From UBA3839 sp963627995 (GTDB lineage: Bacteria; Bacteroidota; Bacteroidia; Bacteroidales; Bacteroidaceae), in assembly GCA_963627995.1 (NCBI GenBank), contig CAVGCV010000040.1:1-8235 (forward strand): a stretch of DNA of 8,235 bases. The letters are read 5' to 3'. Of this stretch, positions 1-6,860 are shown in pieces. The notes under the pieces were generated by a model. That model saw nothing but the letters and a program-made list of their open reading frames with translations. It did no database searches and was not told the origin of the DNA. The translations under genes and the position numbers were made by a program. Numbering within the stretch: position 1 is the stretch's first letter; the number at the start of each line of letters is the position of its first letter.

Positions 1-981
1 GGCGGAAACGGCGGCCTTCTGCGCTGCGGTGAGGGCGGTGCCCTTGGGCAGCAGGCGGCCGTCGGCAAGGAGGTAGTCGCCGCGCTCCGCCTCGGTGTAG
101 GCCTTGTAGGCCACGACCGCCACGTCCTCCCCGCCGCCGTCAACCCTGTAGGTCTTGTAGCTGCCGGCGGCGATGCCCGACGGCGTCACGGCGAACTCCC
201 GGCTGCCGCCGTCGTAGCTGCCCTCTATGGTCGGCACGGACGCGGAGAGGGGTTTGACGAGGTGGCGGTACGTGCCGCCGCCCGTGTCCAGCGGGCGGGC
301 GGAGGTGGCGTACGTCACCGGGAAGAAGGCCGTGTAGTCGGGAATCCGCCCGTCGGTGAACTTGTAGACCGTCCTCGGCATCTCGATCACGGCCAGGGCC
401 ATGCGGTGGGCCATGGGGAAGGAGAGGCTGATCTTGTCTGCACTCTTCGTGGCCGCGCCCGCGGCGGTCATCAGGTCGGAGGCGGTGTAGGCCGCGTAGT
501 CGCTCTGGTCGGTTTCGGGCTGCCAGTCGTCGATGAGCGGCTTGAAGAAGTCGGCATCGGTCATCGTCGCACCAGTGGGTGCGGCGGTCTTGCCCGTCAT
601 GTCCGCCCGGTAGGGGTAGTAGAGGAAGTATTGCTCGCCCGCCAGTCCGCCGGCGAGCACCGTGCCGGCATCGGGCTGCCACACGAGGCTGCCCGTGGCA
701 TCATCCGCGGCTGCCGTCAGCTTCACGTTGGCGTAGACAGTCTCCGTGCCGCGCACCACGTAGAGCCCGCACGCGTCGCCCTCGGTGAACGTCGTGGTGT
801 AGCCGTTCTCAACGGCGCGGGTGGCCGCGCCCGAAGGCGGGGCGTACCCGCCGTCGGACACGGAGAAGGCGAGCCGGCGCGCCGCGCCGGGGGCGGACGG
901 GACTTCCTCCCGCGCGCAGGAGGCCGGAAGCAGCAGCAGCGCCGCCGCCGCAAGCAGGTGCATGAGTCGTCGGTTGGTCAT
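1..981 (-). CDS. Fimbrillin-family (Mfa-like) lipoprotein, 3' end outside window
   Basis: Read on the minus strand from ATG at 981-979, this frame stays open for 327 codons to the left edge, so the C-terminus is missing. Residues 1-22 form a lipoprotein signal: N-terminal MTNRR, a run of Ala and Leu, then LLPASC with Cys22 as the likely lipidated residue. The mature part has the look of the Bacteroidales fimbrillin/Mfa-like family: an early segment with TRAVENGYTT and FTEGDACGLYVV, then residues around 100-106 reading QYFLYYPYR, the core strand pattern of these pilus-related domains. Such proteins are exported, lipidated, cleaved and built into surface fimbriae or kept as surface lipoproteins. 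ATG at 981 is preferred to the in-frame ATG at 963 because it keeps the positively charged start of the signal peptide. Codon use is very GC-rich. The family call is firm; whether it is a stalk, tip or anchor subunit cannot be told. Confidence 0.85.
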   Translation of the reverse strand, partial: MTNRRLMHLLAAAALLLLPASCAREEVPSAPGAARRLAFSVSDGGYAPPSGAATRAVENGYTTTFTEGDACGLYVVRGTETVYANVKLTAAADDATGSLVWQPDAGTVLAGGLAGEQYFLYYPYRADMTGKTAAPTGATMTDADFFKPLIDDWQPETDQSDYAAYTASDLMTAAGAATKSADKISLSFPMAHRMALAVIEMPRTVYKFTDGRIPDYTAFFPVTYATSARPLDTGGGTYRHLVKPLSASVPTIEGSYDGGSREFAVTPSGIAAGSYKTYRVDGGGEDVAVVAYKAYTEAERGDYLLADGRLLPKGTALTAAQKAAVSA

Positions 982-1020
982 GGATATGGTCGTTTTTGGG
1001 TTCGTCGGTCGTCTTGCCGC

Positions 1021-1052
1021 GCAAGATAGCACAAATGGGCCGAACGGGAAAA
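1021..1052 (-). promoter_or_regulatory. Possible promoter of the fimbrillin gene
   Basis: On the minus strand, TATCTTGC (plus positions 1021-1028) resembles the Bacteroidetes -7 box TAnnTTTG. A TTTT stretch (1049-1052) lies 20 nt upstream of it, where a -33 element is expected. It would give a 5' leader of about 30-40 nt before the ATG at 981. Both elements are imperfect, so this is a weak call. Confidence 0.3.
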
Positions 1053-1082
1053 CAAAAACGGCCTTTTGTGTGGAAAAAGCGA

Positions 1083-1090
1083 TACCTTTG
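1083..1090 (+). promoter_or_regulatory. -7 box of the araJ-like gene promoter
   Basis: TACCTTTG matches the Bacteroidetes -7 consensus TAnnTTTG exactly. It lies 77 nt before the chosen ATG at 1168. No good -33 element is seen at the usual 19-21 nt spacing; the nearest TTTTG (1064-1068) is only 14 nt away. If transcription starts just downstream, the longer open frame that begins at 1066 cannot be the translated form, which supports the ATG at 1168. Confidence 0.42.
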
Positions 1091-1167
1091 CGGCGTTTTT
1101 CGCGGCATCGTTCCTGACGTCAAGGGAACGGATGCGCGCGCGAGGTAAGAAAGGTTTTGGCAAAAGC

Positions 1168-2307
1168 ATGAAAAAGAGTTTGATAGCCCTGGCACTCGGC
1201 ACGCTGGCACTGGGCATTTCGGAGTATGTGATGATGGCCATCTTGCAGGACGTGGCGCGCGACCTGAACATTTCGATTCCGACGGCAGGACATCTGATTT
1301 CGGCCTACGCCATCGGTGTGAGCGTGGGCGCGCCGCTGCTGGTGTTCGCCCATCGCTACCGCCCAAAGACAATCCTCATGGTGCTGGCGGCCACGATGGT
1401 GGCGGGCGCGGTGATGTCGGTTCTTTCGCCAAACTACGAGGTGTTCCTCGTCGCGCGGTTCGTCTCCGGGCTTCCCCACGGGGCGTATTTCGGGGTGGCG
1501 TCCATCGTGGCGGTGCAGTTGGCCGACGAGCGGCACAAGGCTGGAGCCGTGTCGGTGATGATTGCCGGCATGACCGTGGCCAACCTGTTCGGCGTGCCGC
1601 TCGCCTCAGCCCTGTGCGCGCACTTGTCGTGGAAGTTCCCGTTCATCCTGGCCACGTTCTGCGGGCTGCTCACGTTCTACTGCCTGTGGAAGTGGCTGCC
1701 GCGCATGCCCGCCTTGCCCGACGCGAGCTTCAAGAGCCAGTTCCGCTTCCTGAAGTTTCGCGGCCCGTGGCTGATTCTCGCAGCCACAATGCTGGGCAAT
1801 GGCGGCATTTTCTGCTGGTACAGCTATATCACGCCGCTGCTGACCGAAGAGGGCGGCTTTCCTGCGGAGTCGGTGTCGGCACTGATGATAGCCGCAGGTT
1901 TCGGCATGGTGGTCGGCAACTTGGCCAGTGGCCGGCTGTCCGACCGTTTTCAGGCGGCGCGCGTGGCTTCCTACACGCAGGTGCTGGCGGCCGTCGCGCT
2001 GCTGTCCATCTTCTTCCTTGCCACGTTTGGATGGGCTTCGGCGTGCTTGATGGTGGTTTGTGCCGCATGCCTGTTTGCGGTCAGCGGCCCCGAGCAGTAT
2101 CTGATTCTGAAGTACGCGCGGGGCGGCGAGATGCTGGGCGGCGCGTGCATTCAGATGGCTTTCAATCTTGGCAACGCCCTTGGCGCGTTCGTGGGAGGCC
2201 TGCCCATCGCCGCCGGACTGTCGAGCCGGTACTCCGCGCTGACGGGCGTTCCGCTTGCCGTCGCTGGCTTCTTGTGCCTGCTGACGCTGTGGAAGAAGCA
2301 TGAGTAA
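1168..2307 (+). CDS. araJ: AraJ-like MFS (DHA1) efflux transporter
   Basis: A 379-residue inner-membrane protein of the major facilitator superfamily with about 12 hydrophobic segments. It closely resembles E. coli AraJ as I remember it. Shared features are a start of the type MKK-LALGTLALGISEY, SIPTAGHLISAYAIGVSVGAP at about residues 37-56, RFVSGLPHGAYFGV at 97-110, and GMTVANLFGVPL at 134-145. GRLSDR at 255-260 is the loop motif typical of MFS proteins, here in the second half. AraJ-type carriers are thought to be proton-driven exporters of sugars or small molecules, but their natural substrates are poorly known. An in-frame ATG at 1066 would add 34 charged, non-hydrophobic residues and lies upstream of the -7 box at 1083, so the ATG at 1168 is preferred. 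The gene has the same GC-rich codon use as the fimbrillin gene and is divergent from it. The family is certain; the symbol rests on similarity, not proven function. Confidence 0.9.
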   Translation: MKKSLIALALGTLALGISEYVMMAILQDVARDLNISIPTAGHLISAYAIGVSVGAPLLVFAHRYRPKTILMVLAATMVAGAVMSVLSPNYEVFLVARFVSGLPHGAYFGVASIVAVQLADERHKAGAVSVMIAGMTVANLFGVPLASALCAHLSWKFPFILATFCGLLTFYCLWKWLPRMPALPDASFKSQFRFLKFRGPWLILAATMLGNGGIFCWYSYITPLLTEEGGFPAESVSALMIAAGFGMVVGNLASGRLSDRFQAARVASYTQVLAAVALLSIFFLATFGWASACLMVVCAACLFAVSGPEQYLILKYARGGEMLGGACIQMAFNLGNALGAFVGGLPIAAGLSSRYSALTGVPLAVAGFLCLLTLWKKHE

Positions 2308-2706
2308 GGGGAAAAGCGTGTATGCGCAGGCCGCAAAAAGCCGCTGACGACCAGTGGATGTTGTGCTTGAGAGCGGTAGGCCGCATTCGGAATTAGTATA
2401 CTTGCCTCGTTGTTCCGATGGCCAAAAACGGTAGTTGTCACAGGAGACGAATGTCGTGAAAAGAAGTTTGCTTGAGGGGATGACTCAAATTTTCTTGTTT
2501 ATGTCGGTGCGTAAAGTGCTATGTTTGCTATGGAAAGCAAATGAATAAGGTCGCTCTTTGCCAAGATAACAAATCTTGCCTTAGCTTTACTTCTTTTCTT
2601 TGTTTTTATATAGGACAATATTGGGGCGCATACAGAAAAATGATGGGGTCTGACACGAAATCCAACAATATTTTTTTTGCGCCGTATTGCATGTTCCTAA
2701 GAAAGA
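2308..2706. other. Gene-free stretch with small hairpins
   Basis: No convincing coding frame is seen on either strand; the 87-codon frame from 2541 has an unnatural composition. The GC content drops sharply here, marking the border between host-like genes and the AT-rich locus. Small inverted repeats are visible: TTGAG/CTCAA at 2472-2488 followed by AATTTTC (a weak terminator candidate for the transporter), TTTGCT/AGCAAA at 2524-2541, and CAAGAT/ATCTTG at 2562-2578 followed by a T-rich run. An 8-bp direct repeat (AGGCCGCA at 2328 and 2378) is probably chance. No recognised RNA family is apparent. Confidence 0.5.
2520..2527 (+). promoter_or_regulatory. Promoter-like -7 box before the degraded gene
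   Basis: TATGTTTG fits TAnnTTTG exactly, and TTGTTT lies 19 nt upstream as a possible -33 element. It could drive the broken gene at 2707 or a short untranslated RNA that includes the hairpins at 2524-2541 and 2562-2578. AT-rich DNA produces such matches often, so this is tentative. Confidence 0.3.
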
Positions 2707-3575
2707 ATGTGCAACGAGTGCGAAACAATTATGTATGTGCAAGAAGTCAGGGACAGATACTCGTATATACGATTAAAAGATTATGCACAACAAGAACGAG
2801 CTGACCAAACTTTCACTGCCATTATGTAGGTTGCAGCCAAAGACATAAAAAAAGAAGAAAGAGGGTATGACGCAGGATTGCTGGAATTCTTCTTCTGCAG
2901 TCGTCGCAAGCATCCGCTTGCCAAAGGGTATCAACTTTGTCGGGGCTGACAAACTGCCGGTTTCGAAAGTGGAAGGAATGTCCCGATGTGAACAATTCGA
3001 GAAGAAGGCCGACACGGCGGAGCAACCCACATACTCGAGCTATATTTTTCCCATCATTTGGCAGCAAAAAAGTTTCAGAAAAGCCTCGAAACGTATAATG
3101 CCGATGGCATGAAAGCCTTCCAAAAAACCTTTTTCGTCCATCAGACTTTCCGTTATTCCTACAAGAATAAGGTAGAGCTGCAAGGCGTAAAAAAGACCTT
3201 GGAGTTTTCTGTCAGTGGACTCGTCTTCTTGCAAGGCACAGTGAAAGGTATACAAAGTTTTCTTTCGCAAAAATTCCCCCAGTACCACTTGGACAACGAC
3301 CGTTGCCAAGGGTGTCTGGCTTCCATCAAAGACCCCGTCATGCGTCCCTTCATGAATGTGATGAAGACGCATCCCGAACACATCACTTTCCTGCGCGATT
3401 CCTTCGAGCATTTTGCCCGCGACCACGTGAAGCTCCGTGTGCTCACGGATCTTTTCAAAGGGTGCGAAAGCTATATTGTGCCATCGACCGTGACCGCCAA
3501 CTCGTCTTCGATTTCAGAGACTATGCCGTCGCTATACGCGGCGTGCACAAGGAAACATTCGAAGACGTGGAATAA
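2707..3575 (+). pseudogene. Broken gene for an unrecognised protein of about 290 aa
   Basis: No single frame spans this gene, but successive frames join into one plausible protein. It starts at ATG 2707 (MCNECETIMYVQEV), runs 40 codons to an in-frame TAG at 2827, and continues in the same frame (VAAKDIKKEERGYDAG) to about 2940. It then shifts near the G4 run at 2942 (KLPVSKVEGMSRCEQ), shifts again at the A6 run at 3066 (LETYNADGMKAFQK, HPEHITFLRDSFEHFARD), and shifts a last time near the TT at 3476 (CAIDRDRQLVFDFRDY). It ends at TAA 3573-3575. Codon choice in each piece is normal for the organism and unlike that of the alternative frames. CxxC pairs occur at the N-terminus (CNEC) and in the middle (CQGC). 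There is no signal peptide or membrane segment. I do not recognise the family and assign no function. The nonsense codon plus three shifts argue for real decay; the boundaries of the pieces are approximate. Confidence 0.55.
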
Positions 3576-3655
3576 CCCATAATCAGCCGATAGAATTTTT
3601 TATTCGAAAGGATAGTAATCGAAGAAGTCCTGTATGCATTATTCTGTTGCCTGCC

Positions 3656-3685
3656 TTGTTGATGGCCATGCCTTTTTTACTTGTA
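3656..3685 (+). promoter_or_regulatory. Possible promoter of the acyl carrier protein operon
   Basis: TTG (3656-3658), a 19-nt spacer and TACTTGTA (3678-3685) roughly follow the Bacteroidetes -33/-7 pattern, but the -7 box is imperfect. It lies about 70 nt before the first intact gene of the tightly packed operon, where a promoter is expected. Confidence 0.28.
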
Positions 3686-3702
3686 TTCAACAGTGAACAG
3701 TT

Positions 3703-3724
3703 TTTCTAAAAAACCGATTAGAAA
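3703..3724 (+). repeat. Short inverted repeat in the operon leader
   Basis: TTTCTAA (3703-3709) and TTAGAAA (3718-3724) can pair around an 8-nt loop. The hairpin lies between the possible promoter and the ribosome-binding GGAAAA (3742-3747) of the acyl carrier protein gene. It is AT-rich and weak, and may be chance. Confidence 0.3.
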
Positions 3725-3755
3725 CAACAAATAATTCTTGTGGAAAAAAATGATA

Positions 3756-3983
3756 ATGGAAGAAAAAATAATAGCATTAATCGCTCGCGTGCTGAATGTG
3801 CCAACGAACGAAATTGAGATGGACACAGAGATAGGAGACCTTGATGAGTGGGATTCACTGCATAACGTCGAAATCATAGCCCAACTCGAAAAAGAATTCA
3901 ACGTGAAGATTACGTCTGATATGATAATGGACTTGGAGGATGTATCGGATATTGTTGCTCTTATTGAGGACTTAACGGAGTAG
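3756..3983 (+). CDS. Acyl carrier protein (phosphopantetheine-binding)
   Basis: A 75-residue acidic protein with the four-helix acyl carrier protein pattern. DEWDSLHNVEII at residues 30-41 holds Ser34, the expected 4'-phosphopantetheine attachment site (DSL motif). The second half, FNVKITSDMIMDLEDVSDIVALI, matches helices 3 and 4. It would carry an activated acyl or amino-acyl group as a thioester in the cytoplasm. Its position directly before an AMP-forming ligase, 1 nt apart, and in a glycan-type locus points to a dedicated carrier rather than the fatty-acid synthesis protein, which normally sits beside fabF. ATG 3756 is chosen because GGAAAA lies 8 nt upstream; ATG 3750 and TTG 3738 are in frame but too close to, or before, this site. 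The gene is intact. The attached group cannot be deduced from the sequence. Confidence 0.9.
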   Translation: MEEKIIALIARVLNVPTNEIEMDTEIGDLDEWDSLHNVEIIAQLEKEFNVKITSDMIMDLEDVSDIVALIEDLTE

Positions 3984-3984
3984 T

Positions 3985-5051
3985 ATGTTGGAAAGTATAG
4001 AACAGCAGATTTGGCAATGGGCTTATTCACAACCTGACAAGGTAGCTGTGAGAAGTGGCAAGAAATCTGACACGTATAAGGAACTATGCCAAAGAATACT
4101 CGGCGCAAGGTCTTGCTACCTGTTTCGGTTGGAATGTCATGAAGGTGATACGGTAATCATTGCGGCAGGTAAACAGATAGAATTTGTATATGCCTATTTC
4201 GGTGCGCATTTGGCTGGCTTGAAAGTTATGCCAATAGACTCTGCCACTAATCCGACACGTCTTGATTATATCGTCAAGCGAACAAACGCTAATCTGTTGC
4301 ATGGTTCCTTCTGGTTGGCGATATCTGAAAAAACTCACAGGTGGTAAACTTGGAGAATATGCCAATCAACTAAAATATATAGAGATGGGTAGTGCTTTCT
4401 TCTCAAGGGATGAAAAGCAAGAGCTTGCAGACCTCTTACCTCACACAAACGTCTGTATGCACTATGGCTTGACAGAGGCATCACGCTCCGCTTTCATGGA
4501 GTTTCATCAAGACATAGCCCATCTCGATTCTGTGGGGAGACCGTCACCTTTTACAGACATTAAGGTGATGGATGAAAACGGAAACGAATGCGAAGCTCAT
4601 CAAGAAGGTGAGGTTTGTATTAAAGGGGATCATGTAACCCATGGATACCTCGATTTGCCTGTTTCCGAATCGTTCTTTGGTGAATATTTCCGAACAGGCG
4701 ATTGGGGATATAAAACCGAAGACGGGTACATCTACCTTATCAGTCGAAAAAAAAGAATTGATAAATGTTGGTGGGAAAAAGGTAAGCCCCATCGAGGTCG
4801 AAGATCAACTTTTCAAAATAGATGGCATAGAAGACTGTGCCTGCATTGGCGTTTCTGACGAAGAGGGCGTGTTGGGCGAAGTAGTAAAGGCTTTCATCGT
4901 GAAAGCAAAAGACAGCGATCTTACATTCGATGGAATAAAAAAACAGTTGAAGGGGAAATTGGAGTCTTACAAGTTGCCGGTTCATTATGAGTGGATAGGG
5001 CAAATCCCGAAAACTCAGAATGGCAAAATCCAACGAGGCCTATTGAAATGA
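3985..5051 (+). pseudogene. AMP-forming acyl ligase, internally deleted and frameshifted
   Basis: An ANL-superfamily (acyl-CoA/acyl-ACP synthetase, adenylation domain) gene in three frame pieces. The first piece runs from ATG 3985 to about 4290 and ends near DYIVKRTNANLL. The second, from about 4295, holds PSGWRYLKKLTGG, YGLTEA (motif A5, 4463-4480) and FRTGDWGY (A7). The third begins at the A8 run at 4747-4754 and holds KKELINVGGKKVSPIEVE (A8) and PKTQNGKIQR (A10, with the catalytic Lys), ending at TGA 5049. Between pieces one and two the P-loop motif A3 (TSGTTGxPK type) and A4 are absent. From the usual spacing in the family I estimate about 120-130 residues lost. Full enzymes activate a carboxylic acid with ATP and pass it to a thiol, here probably the neighbouring carrier protein. 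Without A3 it should be inactive. The start sits 1 nt after the carrier gene; the end overlaps the next gene by ATGA. Confidence 0.82.
4747..4754 (+). repeat. A8 run at a frameshift in the acyl ligase
   Basis: Eight A residues mark the second frame change of the ligase. With seven A residues the reading would be SRKKELINVGG, the normal A8 motif; with eight it goes to RKKRIDKCW and stops at 4858. Such a run could allow slippage of polymerase or RNA polymerase, or be a run-length base-calling error. Confidence 0.75.
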
Positions 5052-6859
5052 TAGAGATTAAAGACAAGAAAGATTGCTGTGGTTGCCATGCTTGCGGTGA
5101 TGCCTGTCATGCCGGTGCCATTACGTTCCAAGAAGACTACGAGGGCTTTTGGTATCCTGTTGTCGATAAGGACAAATGCACGGATTGCCGTCTGTGTGAG
5201 AAAATTTGCCCAGTGCTAAATATCAACGACTTAAAGCATCGCGACCAGGCAGAGCCAAAAATCTATGGCGGGTACAACAAGGACATCGTCATTCGCTTTG
5301 ACAGCACATCAGGCGGTGTCTTTACATTGCTGGCACAAGCCATGTACAAACAAAAAGGCTATGTGAGCGGTGCTGTATATACGGAGAAGTTCAAGGTGTT
5401 CAATTTCGTCTCCAATGATAAAAAAGACCTCAAGCGTCTCCGTAGCTCCAAATATGTACAAAGCAATGCCGAGGGACTTTACAAGACGATTAAGCAACTG
5501 CTTGTTGCTGGCGAGAAAGTCCTTGCCTGTGGTTCTCCATGTCAAATGGCCGCTCTTCGTAGTTTTCTACGTAGGGATTATGAGAATCTGATAATTGTCG
5601 ATTTCCTTTGTCGTGCAACAAACTCGCCGAAAGTATTTGAAAAGTACAAGGCCTCTTTAGAGGCACGTTATGGATCCAAAATTGTTTCTATCAAGGATAA
5701 AAACAAAGACCATGGATGGCATAGCTTGGCACGAAAAATCGTGTTTGAGAATGGAGACGTCTATTATGGTGAAGGACATGAGGATGACTACCGCCGTGGT
5801 TATCATGCCAATATATTTGAGCGCCCTTCGTGCTATGAGTGCAAGTTCAAGGGCATTCCGCGTCTGAGTGACATTACTCTTGGTGATTTTTGGGGAATAG
5901 GAAGTGTAGATCCTTCTTTAGAGCAGAATCTTGGAACTTCGCTTATAATGATTAATTCCAAAAAAGGCCAGGAATACTTTGACAAGGTGAAGGACAAGCT
6001 GGTCGTCAAGGAGTTCACGTTGGATGACATTGTCCCTGGAAATCAAACTGCCATTATGGGCGGAAAGTTGCCATATCCAGCAAACATCAAGCGCGATGTA
6101 TTCTTTAGAGTCCTTGATGAAATGCCTTTTGATGAATGTGCTGCCAAATTCTTCCCATACCATGACTGCCAGAAGATTTCCACAAAGCGAAAGTTGAAGA
6201 ATGTGTTAGGCATCATCTATCGCAACAAGGCGAATCCTGCCCAGCTATGGCGCATCTTCTATTGGAACTATTGCTGTAAGAACATTCATTCCAATCTGTT
6301 GGAGGGAAAAGTGTTGACTGTCCTGTCGCATTGTGCAATCGACATTGCTAAGACGGCGAAGGTTGTGATAGGAGGACGAGTCACCATGAATATGAAGCGC
6401 ACCAGAGGCAGTAAAGGCGAATTCAGATTGCTGGTGGAGAAAGGAGCGACATTGAGCTTTGGGAAAGGACATTCTTATTTCAAGTATGATAGCGACATCC
6501 AAATTTTCAAGGGAGCAACCATGCAAATCGGCAGTTGTGCCACAAACATAGGATTGAAGATTGTTTGTTCCGACAAGATAACCATAGGAGAAGGCGTGCA
6601 CATCGGCCGTGATGTATGGATTCGTGACAACAATGGCGGGCATCATGTCATCATTAAGGGATACAAGGATAAGGCCCCTATCGCCATTGGCAATCATGTG
6701 TGGATTTGTTCCAATGTTAGCATCACCAAGGGCGTAACCATTGGCGAGGGTGCAATCATCTCTGCCAATAGCGTGGTAACAACAAACATCCCCGCGCATT
6801 GCATCGCTTCTGGAAACCCTGCAAAAGTGATTGCTGAAAATGTTTATTGGAGACCATAA
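5048..6859 (+). CDS. Ferredoxin-FrhB-acyltransferase (LbH) fusion protein
   Basis: A 603-residue cytoplasmic protein with three parts. Residues 8-57 are a 2[4Fe-4S] ferredoxin: C10-x2-C13-x2-C16-x3-C20 (followed by His, not Pro) and C44-x2-C47-x2-C50-x3-C54-Pro. Residues 70 to about 372 match the FrhB/FdhB family (coenzyme F420 hydrogenase beta-type, flavin and Fe-S): STSGGVFTLLA, ACGSPCQMAALR (C161, C165), FLCRATNSP, and C262/C265 before DITLGDFWG. Residues from about 405 to 601 are a left-handed beta-helix acyltransferase of the WbbJ/NodL type, with hexapeptides IGEGVHIG and IAIGNHVWICSNVSITKG and the final IASGNPAKVI. ATG 5048 is chosen because it overlaps the ligase stop (ATGA) and has GAGG 9 nt upstream; an in-frame start at 4991 would lie inside the ligase. 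FrhB-type proteins in glycan loci are of unclear function, and F420 is not expected in Bacteroidales. A redox step plus acyl transfer on a sugar is my inference. Confidence 0.88.
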   Translation: MIEIKDKKDCCGCHACGDACHAGAITFQEDYEGFWYPVVDKDKCTDCRLCEKICPVLNINDLKHRDQAEPKIYGGYNKDIVIRFDSTSGGVFTLLAQAMYKQKGYVSGAVYTEKFKVFNFVSNDKKDLKRLRSSKYVQSNAEGLYKTIKQLLVAGEKVLACGSPCQMAALRSFLRRDYENLIIVDFLCRATNSPKVFEKYKASLEARYGSKIVSIKDKNKDHGWHSLARKIVFENGDVYYGEGHEDDYRRGYHANIFERPSCYECKFKGIPRLSDITLGDFWGIGSVDPSLEQNLGTSLIMINSKKGQEYFDKVKDKLVVKEFTLDDIVPGNQTAIMGGKLPYPANIKRDVFFRVLDEMPFDECAAKFFPYHDCQKISTKRKLKNVLGIIYRNKANPAQLWRIFYWNYCCKNIHSNLLEGKVLTVLSHCAIDIAKTAKVVIGGRVTMNMKRTRGSKGEFRLLVEKGATLSFGKGHSYFKYDSDIQIFKGATMQIGSCATNIGLKIVCSDKITIGEGVHIGRDVWIRDNNGGHHVIIKGYKDKAPIAIGNHVWICSNVSITKGVTIGEGAIISANSVVTTNIPAHCIASGNPAKVIAENVYWRP

Positions 6860-6860
6860 G

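Noticed and set aside
140..682. Minus-strand frame of 180 codons
   Set aside because: It is an Arg/His/Gly-rich off-frame of the fimbrillin gene, which is read in a different frame on the same strand.
262..1029. Long plus-strand open frame of 255 codons opposite the fimbrillin gene
   Set aside because: Arg/Gly/Val-rich, low-complexity translation typical of an antisense shadow in GC-rich DNA; the minus-strand frame has a lipoprotein signal and family features.
1606..2303. Opposite-strand and off-frame open frames across the transporter gene
   Set aside because: Shadows of the AraJ-like gene, with no membrane pattern or family resemblance.
2762..2771. Perfect 10-bp palindrome CGTATATACG
   Set aside because: It lies inside the coding part of the degraded gene (SYIRL codons) and is short; no evidence that it is an operator or recombination site.
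2541..2804. Plus-strand frame of 87 codons starting MNKVALCQD
   Set aside because: Composition does not look like protein, and from 2707 onward another frame (MCNECETIMYVQEV) has clear coding character.
3040..3426. Minus-strand frame of 128 codons
   Set aside because: Antisense to the plus-strand coding pieces, whose codon pattern (purine first, pyrimidine third) is better; probably a shadow.
2308..3755. Search for an invertible promoter or a UpxY/UpxZ-type antiterminator before the glycan operon, as in Bacteroides capsule loci
   Set aside because: No pair of longer inverted repeats around a promoter and no NusG-like sequence was seen.
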